IMG/VR virus record: IMGVR_UViG_3300025115_000046
Span: 1-28,336 of that record
Reading direction: 5' to 3' (one strand)
Length of the DNA stretch: 28,336 nt
Source of the DNA: a virus
Part shown: one piece after another, positions 13,694-22,043 of the stretch
How the letters are laid out: each line of letters begins with the position of its first letter
How positions within the stretch are numbered: the first letter of the stretch is position 1
Notes under the pieces: model-generated
The model's database searches: none
Told to the model about the DNA's origin: nothing
Seen by the model: the letters and a program-made list of their open reading frames with translations, nothing else
Made by a program: the position numbers and the translations under genes

Positions 13694-14611
13694 ATGAAAA
13701 TGAAAGATGTTATTGAAGATTTTGATGATGATTCTGTAGTTGAACATGATGAAAACAGATCGGAAAAAAAGATGTTGGAACTTATGGCGCAAATGCAAAA
13801 GAGTGCGTCTCAAGTCACGACAAACAGTGTTCCGAACAAATCTAATAATATAGGTTTAACTGTTAAGCCTGAAGACGACATTAATTATTGGGATATAGAA
13901 GATCTTCCCACTAAATACAAATTGTATCCTGATGGTACAATGATTAAGGCTAGACCGTTAAAAGTTATAGAGATTAAAAAATTAACGGCATTAACAGAAG
14001 ATAATGCTGATAATATTGTTAATGACATTTTACGTAAGACCGTTCGTGGAATAGATATCAATGAGATATATTCTGCTGATAAAATGTATATATTGTTATG
14101 GTTAAGAGCTAATTCTTTTAGAGACAATAGATATGTTGTTGGTTTTAATTGTAATATGTGTTCAAAAGAAACATCGTATCATTTTGATATTTCAAATGTT
14201 ATTGTAGATTATCTTAATGATGAATACAATCCTAATGATACATTGTCTTTATCGAATGGGGATGTTCTTAAATTTAAACTCCTTCAGATTAAAGATGAAT
14301 TAGCATTGAAGTCATTTAATATGAAACATCGTAGTATTTTTGAAAAATCGGGAGAAGAAGTAGATGATGAATTATTGTCAATATCTTTTATGATAGATAC
14401 CATTAACGGACATAATGAAGATTCTATAAAGAAATATGAATATTTATTAAATATGGATCCGGGTGATTTTGCATCATTAACTACTAAACTCAGTAAGACT
14501 AACGTTGGTATAAAATCATATATGAATGTTAAGTGTACGGAATGTGGAGGTGAGTCCCAAGTTGGACTTACGTTTCACTCCGACTTCTTTCTTCCCGCGT
14601 ATAGAGCTTAA
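13694..14611 (+). CDS. T4 baseplate family protein (gp26/gp51-like, zinc ribbon-like)
   Basis: 305 residues. After an acidic, variable first 60 residues come LPTKYKLYPDGTMIKARPLK and KMYILLWLRANSFRDNRYVV, then a CxxC pair (C153, C156), a later LKFKLLQIKDELALKSFNMK region, and a second pair (C281, C284) followed by FHSDFFLPA. This matches the T4_baseplate protein family (gp26/gp51-related hub proteins) with its four-Cys site. AAGGAA precedes the ATG at 13694. Near the end, CTT CCC G at 14591-14597 lies where the frame could shift +1 into the next open frame, giving a 376-residue fusion. Position just before the tape measure is typical of tail assembly chaperones that use frameshifts. Confidence 0.8.
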   Translation: MKMKDVIEDFDDDSVVEHDENRSEKKMLELMAQMQKSASQVTTNSVPNKSNNIGLTVKPEDDINYWDIEDLPTKYKLYPDGTMIKARPLKVIEIKKLTALTEDNADNIVNDILRKTVRGIDINEIYSADKMYILLWLRANSFRDNRYVVGFNCNMCSKETSYHFDISNVIVDYLNDEYNPNDTLSLSNGDVLKFKLLQIKDELALKSFNMKHRSIFEKSGEEVDDELLSISFMIDTINGHNEDSIKKYEYLLNMDPGDFASLTTKLSKTNVGIKSYMNVKCTECGGESQVGLTFHSDFFLPAYRA

Positions 14612-14825
14612 TGACATATTAGAAATAGAATTTCAATTGACAAAGGCATTAACTATTCCTTTCGATTATAATAAATGGGAATATTATGAATTTGTCTGGA
14701 GATTTGAACGCCTTGTCGATGACAGAAATTCTGAAAATGAGGCAGCTAAAGCGTCCCAAGGACGAACATCTATTTCTAATCTCGGTATAAATATGTCTCA
14801 AATGGGAATGAATAAAAATGGCTGA
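14526..14825 (+). CDS. Small overlapping tail/baseplate assembly frame, possibly made by +1 frameshift
   Basis: An open frame (+1 relative to the preceding gene) overlapping its last 86 bases and continuing to 14825. The part beyond the overlap is protein-like: NDILEIEFQLTKALTIPFDY, then WEYYEFVWRFERLVDDR, a helix-rich small protein of the kind found between baseplate/hub genes and tape measure. The ATG at 14526 has no ribosome site, and other starts in the overlap are poor, so the true product may begin by frameshifting at CCC-G (14594-14597), which would read ...FFLP-RIELNDIL. If independently started it has at most 99 residues. Its last 8 bases overlap the tape measure gene. Confidence 0.65.
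   Translation: MLSVRNVEVSPKLDLRFTPTSFFPRIELNDILEIEFQLTKALTIPFDYNKWEYYEFVWRFERLVDDRNSENEAAKASQGRTSISNLGINMSQMGMNKNG
14591..14600 (+). promoter_or_regulatory. Candidate +1 frameshift site (CTT CCC G)
   Basis: In the zero frame the codons read TTT CTT CCC GCG and end four codons later at TAA. Moving one base forward pairs the same tRNA-Pro with CCG (14595-14597) and continues CGT ATA GAG CTT into the downstream frame. Overlapping Pro codons are known +1 shift sites in Listeria phage PSA. No obvious stimulatory structure was found. Confidence 0.4.
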
Positions 14826-17016
14826 AAAAGAAAATAGTAATGACTTTTTAAATGGTGTTCGAATAGAACAATTCATTAAAAGTAATAACGATCAACTTAA
14901 AAGTGCTCTTGGTGGTCTAGGAAAAGACACCACCAAGAGCTTTTCGGCTATCCTATCTAATCAGAAGATTCAAATAAAATCATTAACATCTATAGATAAG
15001 ACAACAAAAGTTTTATCTAGTAATGTATTAAAGATGTTAAAAACTCAAGATAATATCCTTAAGGTTTTATCTAAAGATAATAAAGATAAACTTTCAGGTA
15101 AATCTATACAAGATAATATCCTTAAGGCTTTATCTAAAGATAATAAAAAAGATAAAAAAGATAAAAAAGCAGGAACAAATATTTTTGATGCGGTTAAGAG
15201 TAAAAAGTCGGCTCCTGAACCTAAAAAAGATTTATTTAAACGTGTGGGCTTTGATAAAGATAATAATAGTCTATTGAAAAAAATAAATAAGGGCATAAAT
15301 ATTATGTCTAAAGCTAAATCGGCACTTCCCGGACTTGTTGGTGGTGGACTTGCTGCATTATTTGCCGGTGGAGGTATTTTAGGATTCCTTCTTACAGGTA
15401 AAACAGAAATGCTTGGTAATATATCAAAAGGATTACAATTTGGATTACAGATAGGTGGTAAGGCATTACCAAAAGCACTTCAAAGTAGTAAGTTTATGAA
15501 GGGTATTCCTGGTGTTGGGTTGATTACTAGTTTGATTACGGGTGTTATGAGATTTAAACGTGGTGATATAACAGGGGGTCTTATTGATCTTGCGGGTGGG
15601 TTAGCTGGTATTATTCCGGGTTTTGGAACAGCGGCATCCATAGCATTGACAATGTATAATATGAAACGTGATTTGACGATGACAAAGGGTGAACAAGCCA
15701 AAGAGGGTAAAGATCTAACTAATTTTTATCGTAATAAAGAAAATTTAAAAATGGTTCCTGGTATTGGGGCTATTGTATGGTTCAATGAAGGTCGAGAGTT
15801 ATGGGCTAAAGGTGATAAACTGGGTGCTATTAAAGCATTTGCTCGTAGCGGACTGAATATTGCGGGATTTGATCTTGTGGCTGCCATTGTTGAGGGGAAT
15901 AATTCTAACAAACAAAATAGGGAGTTAAAACAAAAAGCTGATAAGGATAACGCTTCTTTTGAATCATATAAAAACACTTTAAATAAAATGTCCTCTAACC
16001 AAAAAGAATCTTGGCTTAATCATGCAAAGAGTCAGGGGTGGGATATGAAAGCTAGAATGGCTAATATTGACACATATATGTCATCTAATCCAGGATCAGC
16101 AGACGGAAAAGAGGCAGATTCGTCAACATTGGGTAATATATCTAATAATTTTGTAAAAATTATGGCCCGTAATGTTTCATCCTCTAGTGGTGTTAGTGAT
16201 GTTAATGCTGGGAGTGATGTAATAGATTCTGTTCCTAAAGGTATAGGTGTAACACCCCCTGCTCCTTCAAATTATATAACACCTATTATGGAAGATGAAT
16301 CTGTATTAAAGGATAGACCTGAATCGTGGAAATCTTATTCTATATATAAGCCATGGAACCCTAATATTTCCGGTGTGCGTGATGATGTATGGAATAATTT
16401 TATTGGTATGGCATACGAATATAATAAATTAACCGATGGTGGGAAAATACAAATTAATTCAGCATATCGTGATCCGTCTAAACAACAGAAACTATATGAT
16501 CAATATTTAAAAGATAAGGCTGCTGGTAAAAATCCTAGTCCTGTTGCCCCTCCTGGTAGATCTATGCATAACTATGGGTATGCTATGGATATAAATGGTT
16601 CTGATGGTGATAAATTAGCTAGTATGGGATTACTTAGTAAGTGGAAGTTTCATCGACCTGTCGGTAAGCCTGGAGAGAAGGGATGGGAACCTTGGCATAT
16701 AGAGCCTATAGGATTGGATAAAAATGCTATACGAAATGGTGATTCTCAAGGTGATCCTTCAGCAAAACCATCGGGTATAGGTGATAGTGCAACATTAAAT
16801 CCTGTGTCTATTAGCTCGTCAGGAATGCCGTCTGTAAACTTACCACAAGGAACGGTATCACCAAAAGCCACACCTCAACAAATAATGAATGTTAAATTAA
16901 CATCTGCTGATATTGAGGCACTTGCACTTGCATTTGGTAAACAATTATCTAATATACCTACACCAAAAACAACTACTGTTAAATCTAATTCTGGAAGCCC
17001 TAGAGGTAATTTATGA
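14818..17016 (+). CDS. Tail tape measure protein with M15 (VanY-like) peptidase domain
   Basis: 732 residues. Residues 1-160 are helical and Lys-rich with a duplicated 21-residue segment; about 169-195 is a glycine-rich hydrophobic stretch (LPGLVGGGLAALFAGGGILG) followed by further Gly/Ala hydrophobic helices to about 290, as in tape measures. Residues 540-630 form a zinc D-Ala-D-Ala-type peptidase: SAYRDP (R551), SMHNYGYAMD (S582-D591, ligands H584 and D591), EPWHIE (E624 catalytic, H627 ligand). The tail end is low-complexity. The likely role is setting tail length and digesting peptidoglycan cross-links during DNA entry. Position after the gp26/51-like gene and before gp48 agrees with T4 gp29 (590 residues). 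A hub-bound lysin without a ruler role is the alternative. Confidence 0.82.
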   Translation: MAEKENSNDFLNGVRIEQFIKSNNDQLKSALGGLGKDTTKSFSAILSNQKIQIKSLTSIDKTTKVLSSNVLKMLKTQDNILKVLSKDNKDKLSGKSIQDNILKALSKDNKKDKKDKKAGTNIFDAVKSKKSAPEPKKDLFKRVGFDKDNNSLLKKINKGINIMSKAKSALPGLVGGGLAALFAGGGILGFLLTGKTEMLGNISKGLQFGLQIGGKALPKALQSSKFMKGIPGVGLITSLITGVMRFKRGDITGGLIDLAGGLAGIIPGFGTAASIALTMYNMKRDLTMTKGEQAKEGKDLTNFYRNKENLKMVPGIGAIVWFNEGRELWAKGDKLGAIKAFARSGLNIAGFDLVAAIVEGNNSNKQNRELKQKADKDNASFESYKNTLNKMSSNQKESWLNHAKSQGWDMKARMANIDTYMSSNPGSADGKEADSSTLGNISNNFVKIMARNVSSSSGVSDVNAGSDVIDSVPKGIGVTPPAPSNYITPIMEDESVLKDRPESWKSYSIYKPWNPNISGVRDDVWNNFIGMAYEYNKLTDGGKIQINSAYRDPSKQQKLYDQYLKDKAAGKNPSPVAPPGRSMHNYGYAMDINGSDGDKLASMGLLSKWKFHRPVGKPGEKGWEPWHIEPIGLDKNAIRNGDSQGDPSAKPSGIGDSATLNPVSISSSGMPSVNLPQGTVSPKATPQQIMNVKLTSADIEALALAFGKQLSNIPTPKTTTVKSNSGSPRGNL
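14905..14940 (+). promoter_or_regulatory. Strong hairpin inside the 5' end of the tape measure gene
   Basis: GCTCTTGGTGGT (14905-14916) and ACCACCAAGAGC (14929-14940) pair perfectly over 12 bp with a 12-base loop, followed by TTTTC. It begins about 90 bases into the coding sequence. It could slow ribosomes or weakly terminate transcription; the T-run is short. Confidence 0.6.
15046..15147 (+). repeat. 63-base-period direct repeat in tape measure gene
   Basis: Copies at 15046-15084 and 15109-15147 match in 38 of 39 bases (one T/C change). The offset of 63 bases is exactly 21 codons, so the protein carries QDNILKVLSKDNK and QDNILKALSKDNK. It looks like a recent in-frame duplication that would lengthen a tape measure. 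Confidence 0.85.
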
Positions 17017-18020
17017 TAACGAGTGTTATAGATAGAGATTTGTGGACATCTTTAAATAATAACTTTAAGGATTATTCTTCGTCATATGATGGGGCATTGG
17101 GTTTTAATTTAGTTAAACTTCGACCTAATCTTAAGACATGGCCATCGCATCGTAAAAATGATGATGCTGCTAAAGCGGCAATAGATAAAACTATTACAGG
17201 TATTATGATAAATGAATTTAATTATTCTATGGATTCTGAATGGGGTACGATGGAAACACCAATTGACAGTGGACTCGGATCGGTTATTGGTGGTGTTGGT
17301 ACAATGGGTGGCGGAGGAGAAATGGGATATGTTTATAGAAGTAAAAAATATTGGAAAAAGAGTGGATACTTAAAAGTTAGTCCGGAAATTCGTATAATAG
17401 ATATTGATGGTACTGGTTTGCCATTAGTGGTTGCACGAACATTGTTACTGTGGACTGTTGCATATAGTATACCAGAGAATTCTTTTTTTAAGTCAACAGA
17501 GACACGATTAAAAAATGCTTATAATAGTCTTATTACCGAAAATGTTCAAAAAATACAGAAAGTTCAGAGAGAAGATAATGGGGATAGCGCTTTTGCGGAG
17601 TCACTTGTTAATGGTATAGCAAATACCGCTCAAGCGGGTGTTAATTTTTTAGAAGACATAGGTGATTTATTTTCATTAAGACAATCTCCTCCACCATTGC
17701 ATGTTGATATTGGTAGAATATTTAGTCATAGTGATATGGTATTAGATTCTGTGTCTTTTAAGTTTTCTAGGGAGTTTACGGACAAAGGACCGTTATATAT
17801 CGATGCCACATTGGATTTGAGCACTAGAAAGATGATAAGTAATATTGATGATACTGGTCTTTTAGGTTCGGTTGGACATGTCCAAATCGTGAATAGTTCT
17901 AAAACTCCCATAGAGAGTTCTTTAGATGCCCCTGCCCCTCCTCCTTTGCTTGCTCCAACACCACCAACAATAGATCCACAAAAACAAAAGGCTGGTTTTG
18001 TCCCAGTTTTTAGGTTTTAG
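17013..18020 (+). CDS. 48: Baseplate tail-tube cap (gp48-like)
   Basis: 335 residues (T4 gp48 364). Residues about 226-275 (SPPPLHVDIGRIFSHSDM, then SFKFSREFTDKGPLYIDATL) show the gp48/gp54 pattern of a proline-led strand, a short loop, and paired strands around KGPLY. A helix with YWKKSGYLKVSPEIRI, and VARTLLLWTVAYSIPE at about 147-162, precede it. The C-terminus is Pro-rich. In T4 gp48 sits on the hub and starts tube polymerisation with gp54. Its ATG overlaps the tape-measure stop (ATGA at 17013-17016) and has AGAGG at 17002-17006, implying coupled translation, consistent with the 29-48 order of T4. Confidence 0.78.
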   Translation: MITSVIDRDLWTSLNNNFKDYSSSYDGALGFNLVKLRPNLKTWPSHRKNDDAAKAAIDKTITGIMINEFNYSMDSEWGTMETPIDSGLGSVIGGVGTMGGGGEMGYVYRSKKYWKKSGYLKVSPEIRIIDIDGTGLPLVVARTLLLWTVAYSIPENSFFKSTETRLKNAYNSLITENVQKIQKVQREDNGDSAFAESLVNGIANTAQAGVNFLEDIGDLFSLRQSPPPLHVDIGRIFSHSDMVLDSVSFKFSREFTDKGPLYIDATLDLSTRKMISNIDDTGLLGSVGHVQIVNSSKTPIESSLDAPAPPPLLAPTPPTIDPQKQKAGFVPVFRF

Positions 18021-18030
18021 GTAGGTATAT

Positions 18031-18369
18031 ATGATATTTAGTAGATTTAAAAGAACTAATTTTTTATCAAAAGTCACGAATATGGATGGTGCTCTTGAAT
18101 ATGATATGATATTAAGTAATTGGGATTTATTCGAAATTAAAAATCCTATTAGATTTGATAATGTACAATATGGTGAAGTTCAAAGACCTGATTTATTATC
18201 ATATAGAATTTATGGTTCATCGGAGTATTGGTGGATTTTGTGTAAGTTTAATCAGATAGATGATGTATGGAATGATATGTATGTCGGAATGGATTTAATT
18301 ATCCCTAGTATTCAAGATATACAATTATTTTATAGTAATGTTCGTAAAAGAGTGAGAGCAAATGGCTAG
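18031..18369 (+). CDS. 53: Baseplate wedge protein (gp53-like)
   Basis: 112 residues, shorter than T4 gp53 (196). QRPDLLSYRIYGSSEYWWIL (residues 51-70), continued by CKFNQIDD, is the hallmark of the gp53 family: RPD-x-x-Sy-x-iYG, paired Trp, N-x-i-D. The end, MDLIIPSIQDIQLFY, resembles the LysM-like tail of related wedge proteins. In T4 gp53 joins neighbouring wedges to each other around the hub. The ATG at 18031 follows the preceding stop by 10 bases with TAGG upstream, and the end overlaps the next gene by 8 bases. Confidence 0.85.
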   Translation: MIFSRFKRTNFLSKVTNMDGALEYDMILSNWDLFEIKNPIRFDNVQYGEVQRPDLLSYRIYGSSEYWWILCKFNQIDDVWNDMYVGMDLIIPSIQDIQLFYSNVRKRVRANG

Positions 18370-19570
18370 TGAGCAACTATACACACTACAAGTTCTATTG
18401 AGTAATAATAAGGATGCTCCACCATCAACAGAAACTATGTTGGGTATTCCATATGAAAGTATTATCAGTTTAGAAATAACTGAAAGTGTATTAACTTTAC
18501 TTCCTAAAATAGATATTACCATTGCTGATAAAGGTACATTTATTGAAGGGTATCCTATTTCAGATAAAGATGTATTACATGTAACAATGAACAATAATAC
18601 AGGTATGCCCGAGTCCGAAATATATGCTACATTTATAATCACGGGTGTCACTATATTATCTGACACATTTGATAACCAAGGAAATACTGTTAATATTGTA
18701 GGATACATGGCAGCAGATTTTGCATTTTCTCCTCATACATATAATGCCATAAGTGGTACATCAGATTCAGTTATTAAAAAGATTGCAACTAAAATGGGAT
18801 TAAAGTTTAAGGGTGATGCTAATGGCTATGAAAATATTTATTGGTATCAAGATGGTAATAATTATCAATATTTAAAATATATTGCTAATCGATCGTATGT
18901 TCCCAATGATGGGGTTCTTGTTTATGGTACATTTGACGGGACGATAAATTACACAACAATTAATACTAAACAATCAAAGAATGTGAAATTCGAAGGGGTG
19001 TATAATCGTGAACGAGTTCAAAATAATATTTTATTGGATGACGATTTAAAATATATGTTTTTTGATTCCTATGAAATTATGGATTTGTCTGAATTATATA
19101 ATAACACATTAAATTATGGTGGAAATGTTGGTCATTACAATTTAGATACATATGACACATTTATATTGTCTAATAAATCAAAATCAACTGATTTATTTAA
19201 TAGAAATAAAAGATATTCTTCGGATGTAGTATTTAATGAAAATTACGGTATAGTTGGGGATAAGACACTTCAAAATACAATATATAAGGGTAAAGTTCAA
19301 AATACATTTATGAAATATCAATTATTCTCAAATAGTATTTCTCTAAATATAAATAATTCTACAGCAGTTTCGTTATTAGATAAGGTAGATTTAGGAGTTC
19401 CATCTACATTAGATAGAACATATTTAGCCGACCCTTATTCAGGGGAATATTTAGTAACATCTGTATCTCATAGTATTGTTAGTAAAGTAGGATATTCTAA
19501 ACGGGTATTGTTATGTAGAAGTGGTATAAATAAATCTATGTTTAAGACTGATTATAGTGGAGTTGAATAA
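18362..19570 (+). CDS. 27: Baseplate hub protein (gp27-like)
   Basis: 402 residues (T4 gp27 391). No single signature motif stands out, but the layout fits the gp27/gpD hub fold: a beta-rich first domain with ESVLTLLPKIDITIADKGTF, and FIITGVTILSDTF and VNIVGYMAADFAF, a middle with NYQYLKYIANRSYVPNDGVL (the region that precedes the second barrel in hub proteins), and a last barrel with DPYSGEYLVTSVSHSIVSK near the end. It stands directly before a gp5-like spike, its partner in the (gp27)3-(gp5)3 complex. The end overlaps the next start by one base (TAATG). The call rests on context and on the YLVTSVSH-type closing strand. Confidence 0.6.
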   Translation: MASEQLYTLQVLLSNNKDAPPSTETMLGIPYESIISLEITESVLTLLPKIDITIADKGTFIEGYPISDKDVLHVTMNNNTGMPESEIYATFIITGVTILSDTFDNQGNTVNIVGYMAADFAFSPHTYNAISGTSDSVIKKIATKMGLKFKGDANGYENIYWYQDGNNYQYLKYIANRSYVPNDGVLVYGTFDGTINYTTINTKQSKNVKFEGVYNRERVQNNILLDDDLKYMFFDSYEIMDLSELYNNTLNYGGNVGHYNLDTYDTFILSNKSKSTDLFNRNKRYSSDVVFNENYGIVGDKTLQNTIYKGKVQNTFMKYQLFSNSISLNINNSTAVSLLDKVDLGVPSTLDRTYLADPYSGEYLVTSVSHSIVSKVGYSKRVLLCRSGINKSMFKTDYSGVE

Positions 19571-20223
19571 TGGATAATATGAACAACATACTCAAGCGTA
19601 ATGTTGGTATTGGTGTTAAATCAATACTTAATGATTTTTTAGACTGTAGAGATGACTTGCGTGAAGAAGGAACATTTGTTGGTAAAGTATTAGACAATAA
19701 TGATCCTGAAAAATTAGGAAGATGTAAAATTTTAGTGTATTCAGTATTTAATGAATCCGCTAATGCAAGTGAACTTCCTTGGGCGATTCCCGAGTTCGGT
19801 TTTATTGGTAGTTTAAAGGGATCATTTATTGTTCCACAAGTTGGTGCATTTGTTCGGGTTACATTCGAGAATGATGAAATTAATTTGCCTAAATATAGTA
19901 CGAAGGTTTTGAATAGAAATCAATTACCGACAAATAAAGATGTAGATTATCCTGATAATATGATATTTTTTGAAACTGATGATGGTGATAGATTTGAGAT
20001 TAATAGAAAAAAGAAAACAGTATTGTTTGAGCACTCTAGTGGAACTAAATTTGAAATAGATGCCATAGGTAAATTGACAATCACACATAAAGGGGAATGG
20101 GAAGTGAATAAAAGTATACCCGATCCATCATCTGGTCCTGGTCCTATGTGTGGGTTACAACAATGCTTATATACAGGCGCAATGCACCAAGCGACAAAAA
20201 CTATTCCTATTCCGGGGGTATAA
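19570..20223 (+). CDS. 5: Central spike protein (gp5-like), no lysozyme domain
   Basis: 217 residues, far shorter than T4 gp5 (575). Residues 35-110 form the OB-fold domain of gp5/VgrG spikes: GTFVGKVLDNNDPEKLGRCK, then LPWAIPEFGF, IVPQVGAFVRVTF and NLPKYS. The remainder has the strand repeats of a needle-like beta helix (MIFFETDDGDRFEINRKKKT; HSSGTKFEIDAIGKLTITH). The end, GPGPMCGLQQCLYTGAMHQ, resembles the tip region of many T4-like spikes. The lysozyme domain that T4 gp5 carries between OB and helix is absent; wall digestion could be taken over by the peptidase in the tape measure. Translation is probably coupled to the hub gene. Confidence 0.82.
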   Translation: MDNMNNILKRNVGIGVKSILNDFLDCRDDLREEGTFVGKVLDNNDPEKLGRCKILVYSVFNESANASELPWAIPEFGFIGSLKGSFIVPQVGAFVRVTFENDEINLPKYSTKVLNRNQLPTNKDVDYPDNMIFFETDDGDRFEINRKKKTVLFEHSSGTKFEIDAIGKLTITHKGEWEVNKSIPDPSSGPGPMCGLQQCLYTGAMHQATKTIPIPGV

Positions 20224-20224
20224 T

Positions 20225-22015
20225 ATGTCGGAATACCCAACACCCGCAGGTGAAGTTTTAAGTTCAATTATTAGAAACGAAATGTTATCAATGTTTGGTT
20301 CTAATAATGTGCCTGATATAGATTTTGTTAATTGTTTTTCTTCTGTTGATGATGATGACATAAATTCTCGTGTAGAAATAGTTAAAGCTAATTATGCGAC
20401 ATATAATGGTATGATATCTTATATGAATGGATATAGTTTAACAAGCGGAACATCTATTGGAACGGCAATAGGGACTAATGTTGAAAGTATAACCGAAGAA
20501 GATGAGTTCGAAATGTATGGAACATTTGAATTAAATGATGTACGAACTTTTATGATTTATTCTTTTCCTACTATTTTTGATATTGGGAAAGATGTTAAAG
20601 ATTATAAAGATGCTTTTGAAAAGTTTATGGAAAAGTTGAGTTTGTGGTTATCTTTTCCATTAACTCCTGTAACAATGTCGGGTTTTAAAAACATGGCATA
20701 TGTTACGACCGCTAAAGGTTATGTTTTTTTTAACGGTGATCCTAACTTACCCGAAATACTTGATAAGTTAGATGACTCGTTGAGTGAGTTGTATTCTGAA
20801 GATCCTAATAAATCTGATATGTTTAAGAAATATTGGGATATTATGGCATCAGCTATAGTTGAATATATTAACTATAATGAAATAGTAGCATTAGATACGG
20901 GCTTTATATTGTCTACAGATACTGCGTCCGGCTCACCAATACCTATACCGTATGTAGGGTCTACATCAGGTAAAGTTACTTTTGGGTCAGATGTTATTAT
21001 TCCAATAAGTATAGATATACCAACACCAATACCTAATGTGGTATTGCGTTTAATTAAATGTATTTCTCTTCCTATTAAATGGCCAACTATAACTGTTACT
21101 GATTTAAATTGCTTTGAGAAAGAAATAACAATGTCAGTGTCGTTTGGTTCGGCAGTACCTATAGCAGAGGTTGCTACTGTTTTAAAAGACAAGATAACAG
21201 AAGGAATTACATCAATGGTTAGAAAATTAAATTCTTTGTGTTATTCTGTAGAAGAGATTGAAGATAAAATGAAAGATGTTGGTTCGGAATTAACATCAAC
21301 AGTTAGTGATATTTCGTCTAGTATCGGTAGTGAAATTGAACATAAAGTTATTTCGCCGGTAATTTCTCCTATTAAGTTGTTGGTTGTAAAATTTGCAATA
21401 GATACTGCATGGGCTGGTATTGCTATTGCTCCACCAATACTTGCATTTCATAAAATACTTACAGGTATGGGATTGGGTATGAAAGTTCCAAGCATAGCAA
21501 CTGCTATTAATAAGGTTTCTAGTAGATTGGCTAAATTTTCATTAATTGCCGAATTTTCTTCTAAATTGACTTCTTTGTTAAATATCATTACAGATAAATT
21601 AAGTAAATTTAATGTACCAGAATGCGATTGTTTAAAGCCTATACCATCTACTAGTGGTGTTGAACCTGATATACCCGAACAACCTGTTATACCCGAGGTT
21701 CCTGATGATATTCCAACAGAAGTTCCCGAAGTTCCCGAAGTTGTTTCGTTAGCTATTGATTCGGCTAAAGCCACTAGTCCTGTCCCATTATTCTTTTATC
21801 CATTACCTATGTTTCCCATAACAGAAGAAGATATAGAGGGTGGTGAGTTTGACTCAATATTAGATCCCGTGTTAGCAGGAGTTAAGGCAGCAATACCAAT
21901 TCCCGCTATATCAATACCAATAACTGATATAATAAAAAATTCAGCATCATTTAGTGGTGGTAATTGTGATAAACCAGACTGTGAACAATTAAAACAGATA
22001 AGAAATTCTGAATAA
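20225..22015 (+). CDS. Unknown large baseplate/tail structural protein
   Basis: 596 residues from the ATG at 20225, one base after the spike stop; a GGGGG run upstream is the only ribosome-site candidate. Not recognised. The first 200 residues are helical and acidic; residues about 250-350 are strand-rich with many Ile/Pro (SPIPIPYVGST; DIPTPIPNVVLRLIKCISLP). A long helical segment with LTSTVSDISSSIGSEIEHKV follows, then hydrophobic LLVVKFAIDTAWAGIAIAPP. Near residues 475-515 is a Pro-Glu-Val repeat (PEQPVIPEVPDDIPTEVPEV). The end is Cys-containing (CDKPDC). Its place between spike and gp25 suggests a hub or wedge-associated virion protein. Confidence 0.75.
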   Translation: MSEYPTPAGEVLSSIIRNEMLSMFGSNNVPDIDFVNCFSSVDDDDINSRVEIVKANYATYNGMISYMNGYSLTSGTSIGTAIGTNVESITEEDEFEMYGTFELNDVRTFMIYSFPTIFDIGKDVKDYKDAFEKFMEKLSLWLSFPLTPVTMSGFKNMAYVTTAKGYVFFNGDPNLPEILDKLDDSLSELYSEDPNKSDMFKKYWDIMASAIVEYINYNEIVALDTGFILSTDTASGSPIPIPYVGSTSGKVTFGSDVIIPISIDIPTPIPNVVLRLIKCISLPIKWPTITVTDLNCFEKEITMSVSFGSAVPIAEVATVLKDKITEGITSMVRKLNSLCYSVEEIEDKMKDVGSELTSTVSDISSSIGSEIEHKVISPVISPIKLLVVKFAIDTAWAGIAIAPPILAFHKILTGMGLGMKVPSIATAINKVSSRLAKFSLIAEFSSKLTSLLNIITDKLSKFNVPECDCLKPIPSTSGVEPDIPEQPVIPEVPDDIPTEVPEVPEVVSLAIDSAKATSPVPLFFYPLPMFPITEEDIEGGEFDSILDPVLAGVKAAIPIPAISIPITDIIKNSASFSGGNCDKPDCEQLKQIRNSE

Positions 22016-22016
22016 A

Positions 22017-22024
22017 TATAAATA
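22017..22024 (+). promoter_or_regulatory. T4-type late promoter box for gp25-like gene
   Basis: TATAAATA in AAATATAAATAATG, beginning right after the preceding stop codon and 19 bases before the ATG at 22044. If used as in T4 the transcript would begin only a few bases before AAAAGGA, giving a very short leader. Confidence 0.55.
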
Positions 22025-22043
22025 ATGAATAAAAGGATTTTTT

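Noticed and set aside
20150-20224. Longer version of the 596-residue protein starting inside the spike gene.
   Set aside because: It would overlap the spike by 74 bases, and the ATG at 20225 follows the spike stop directly.
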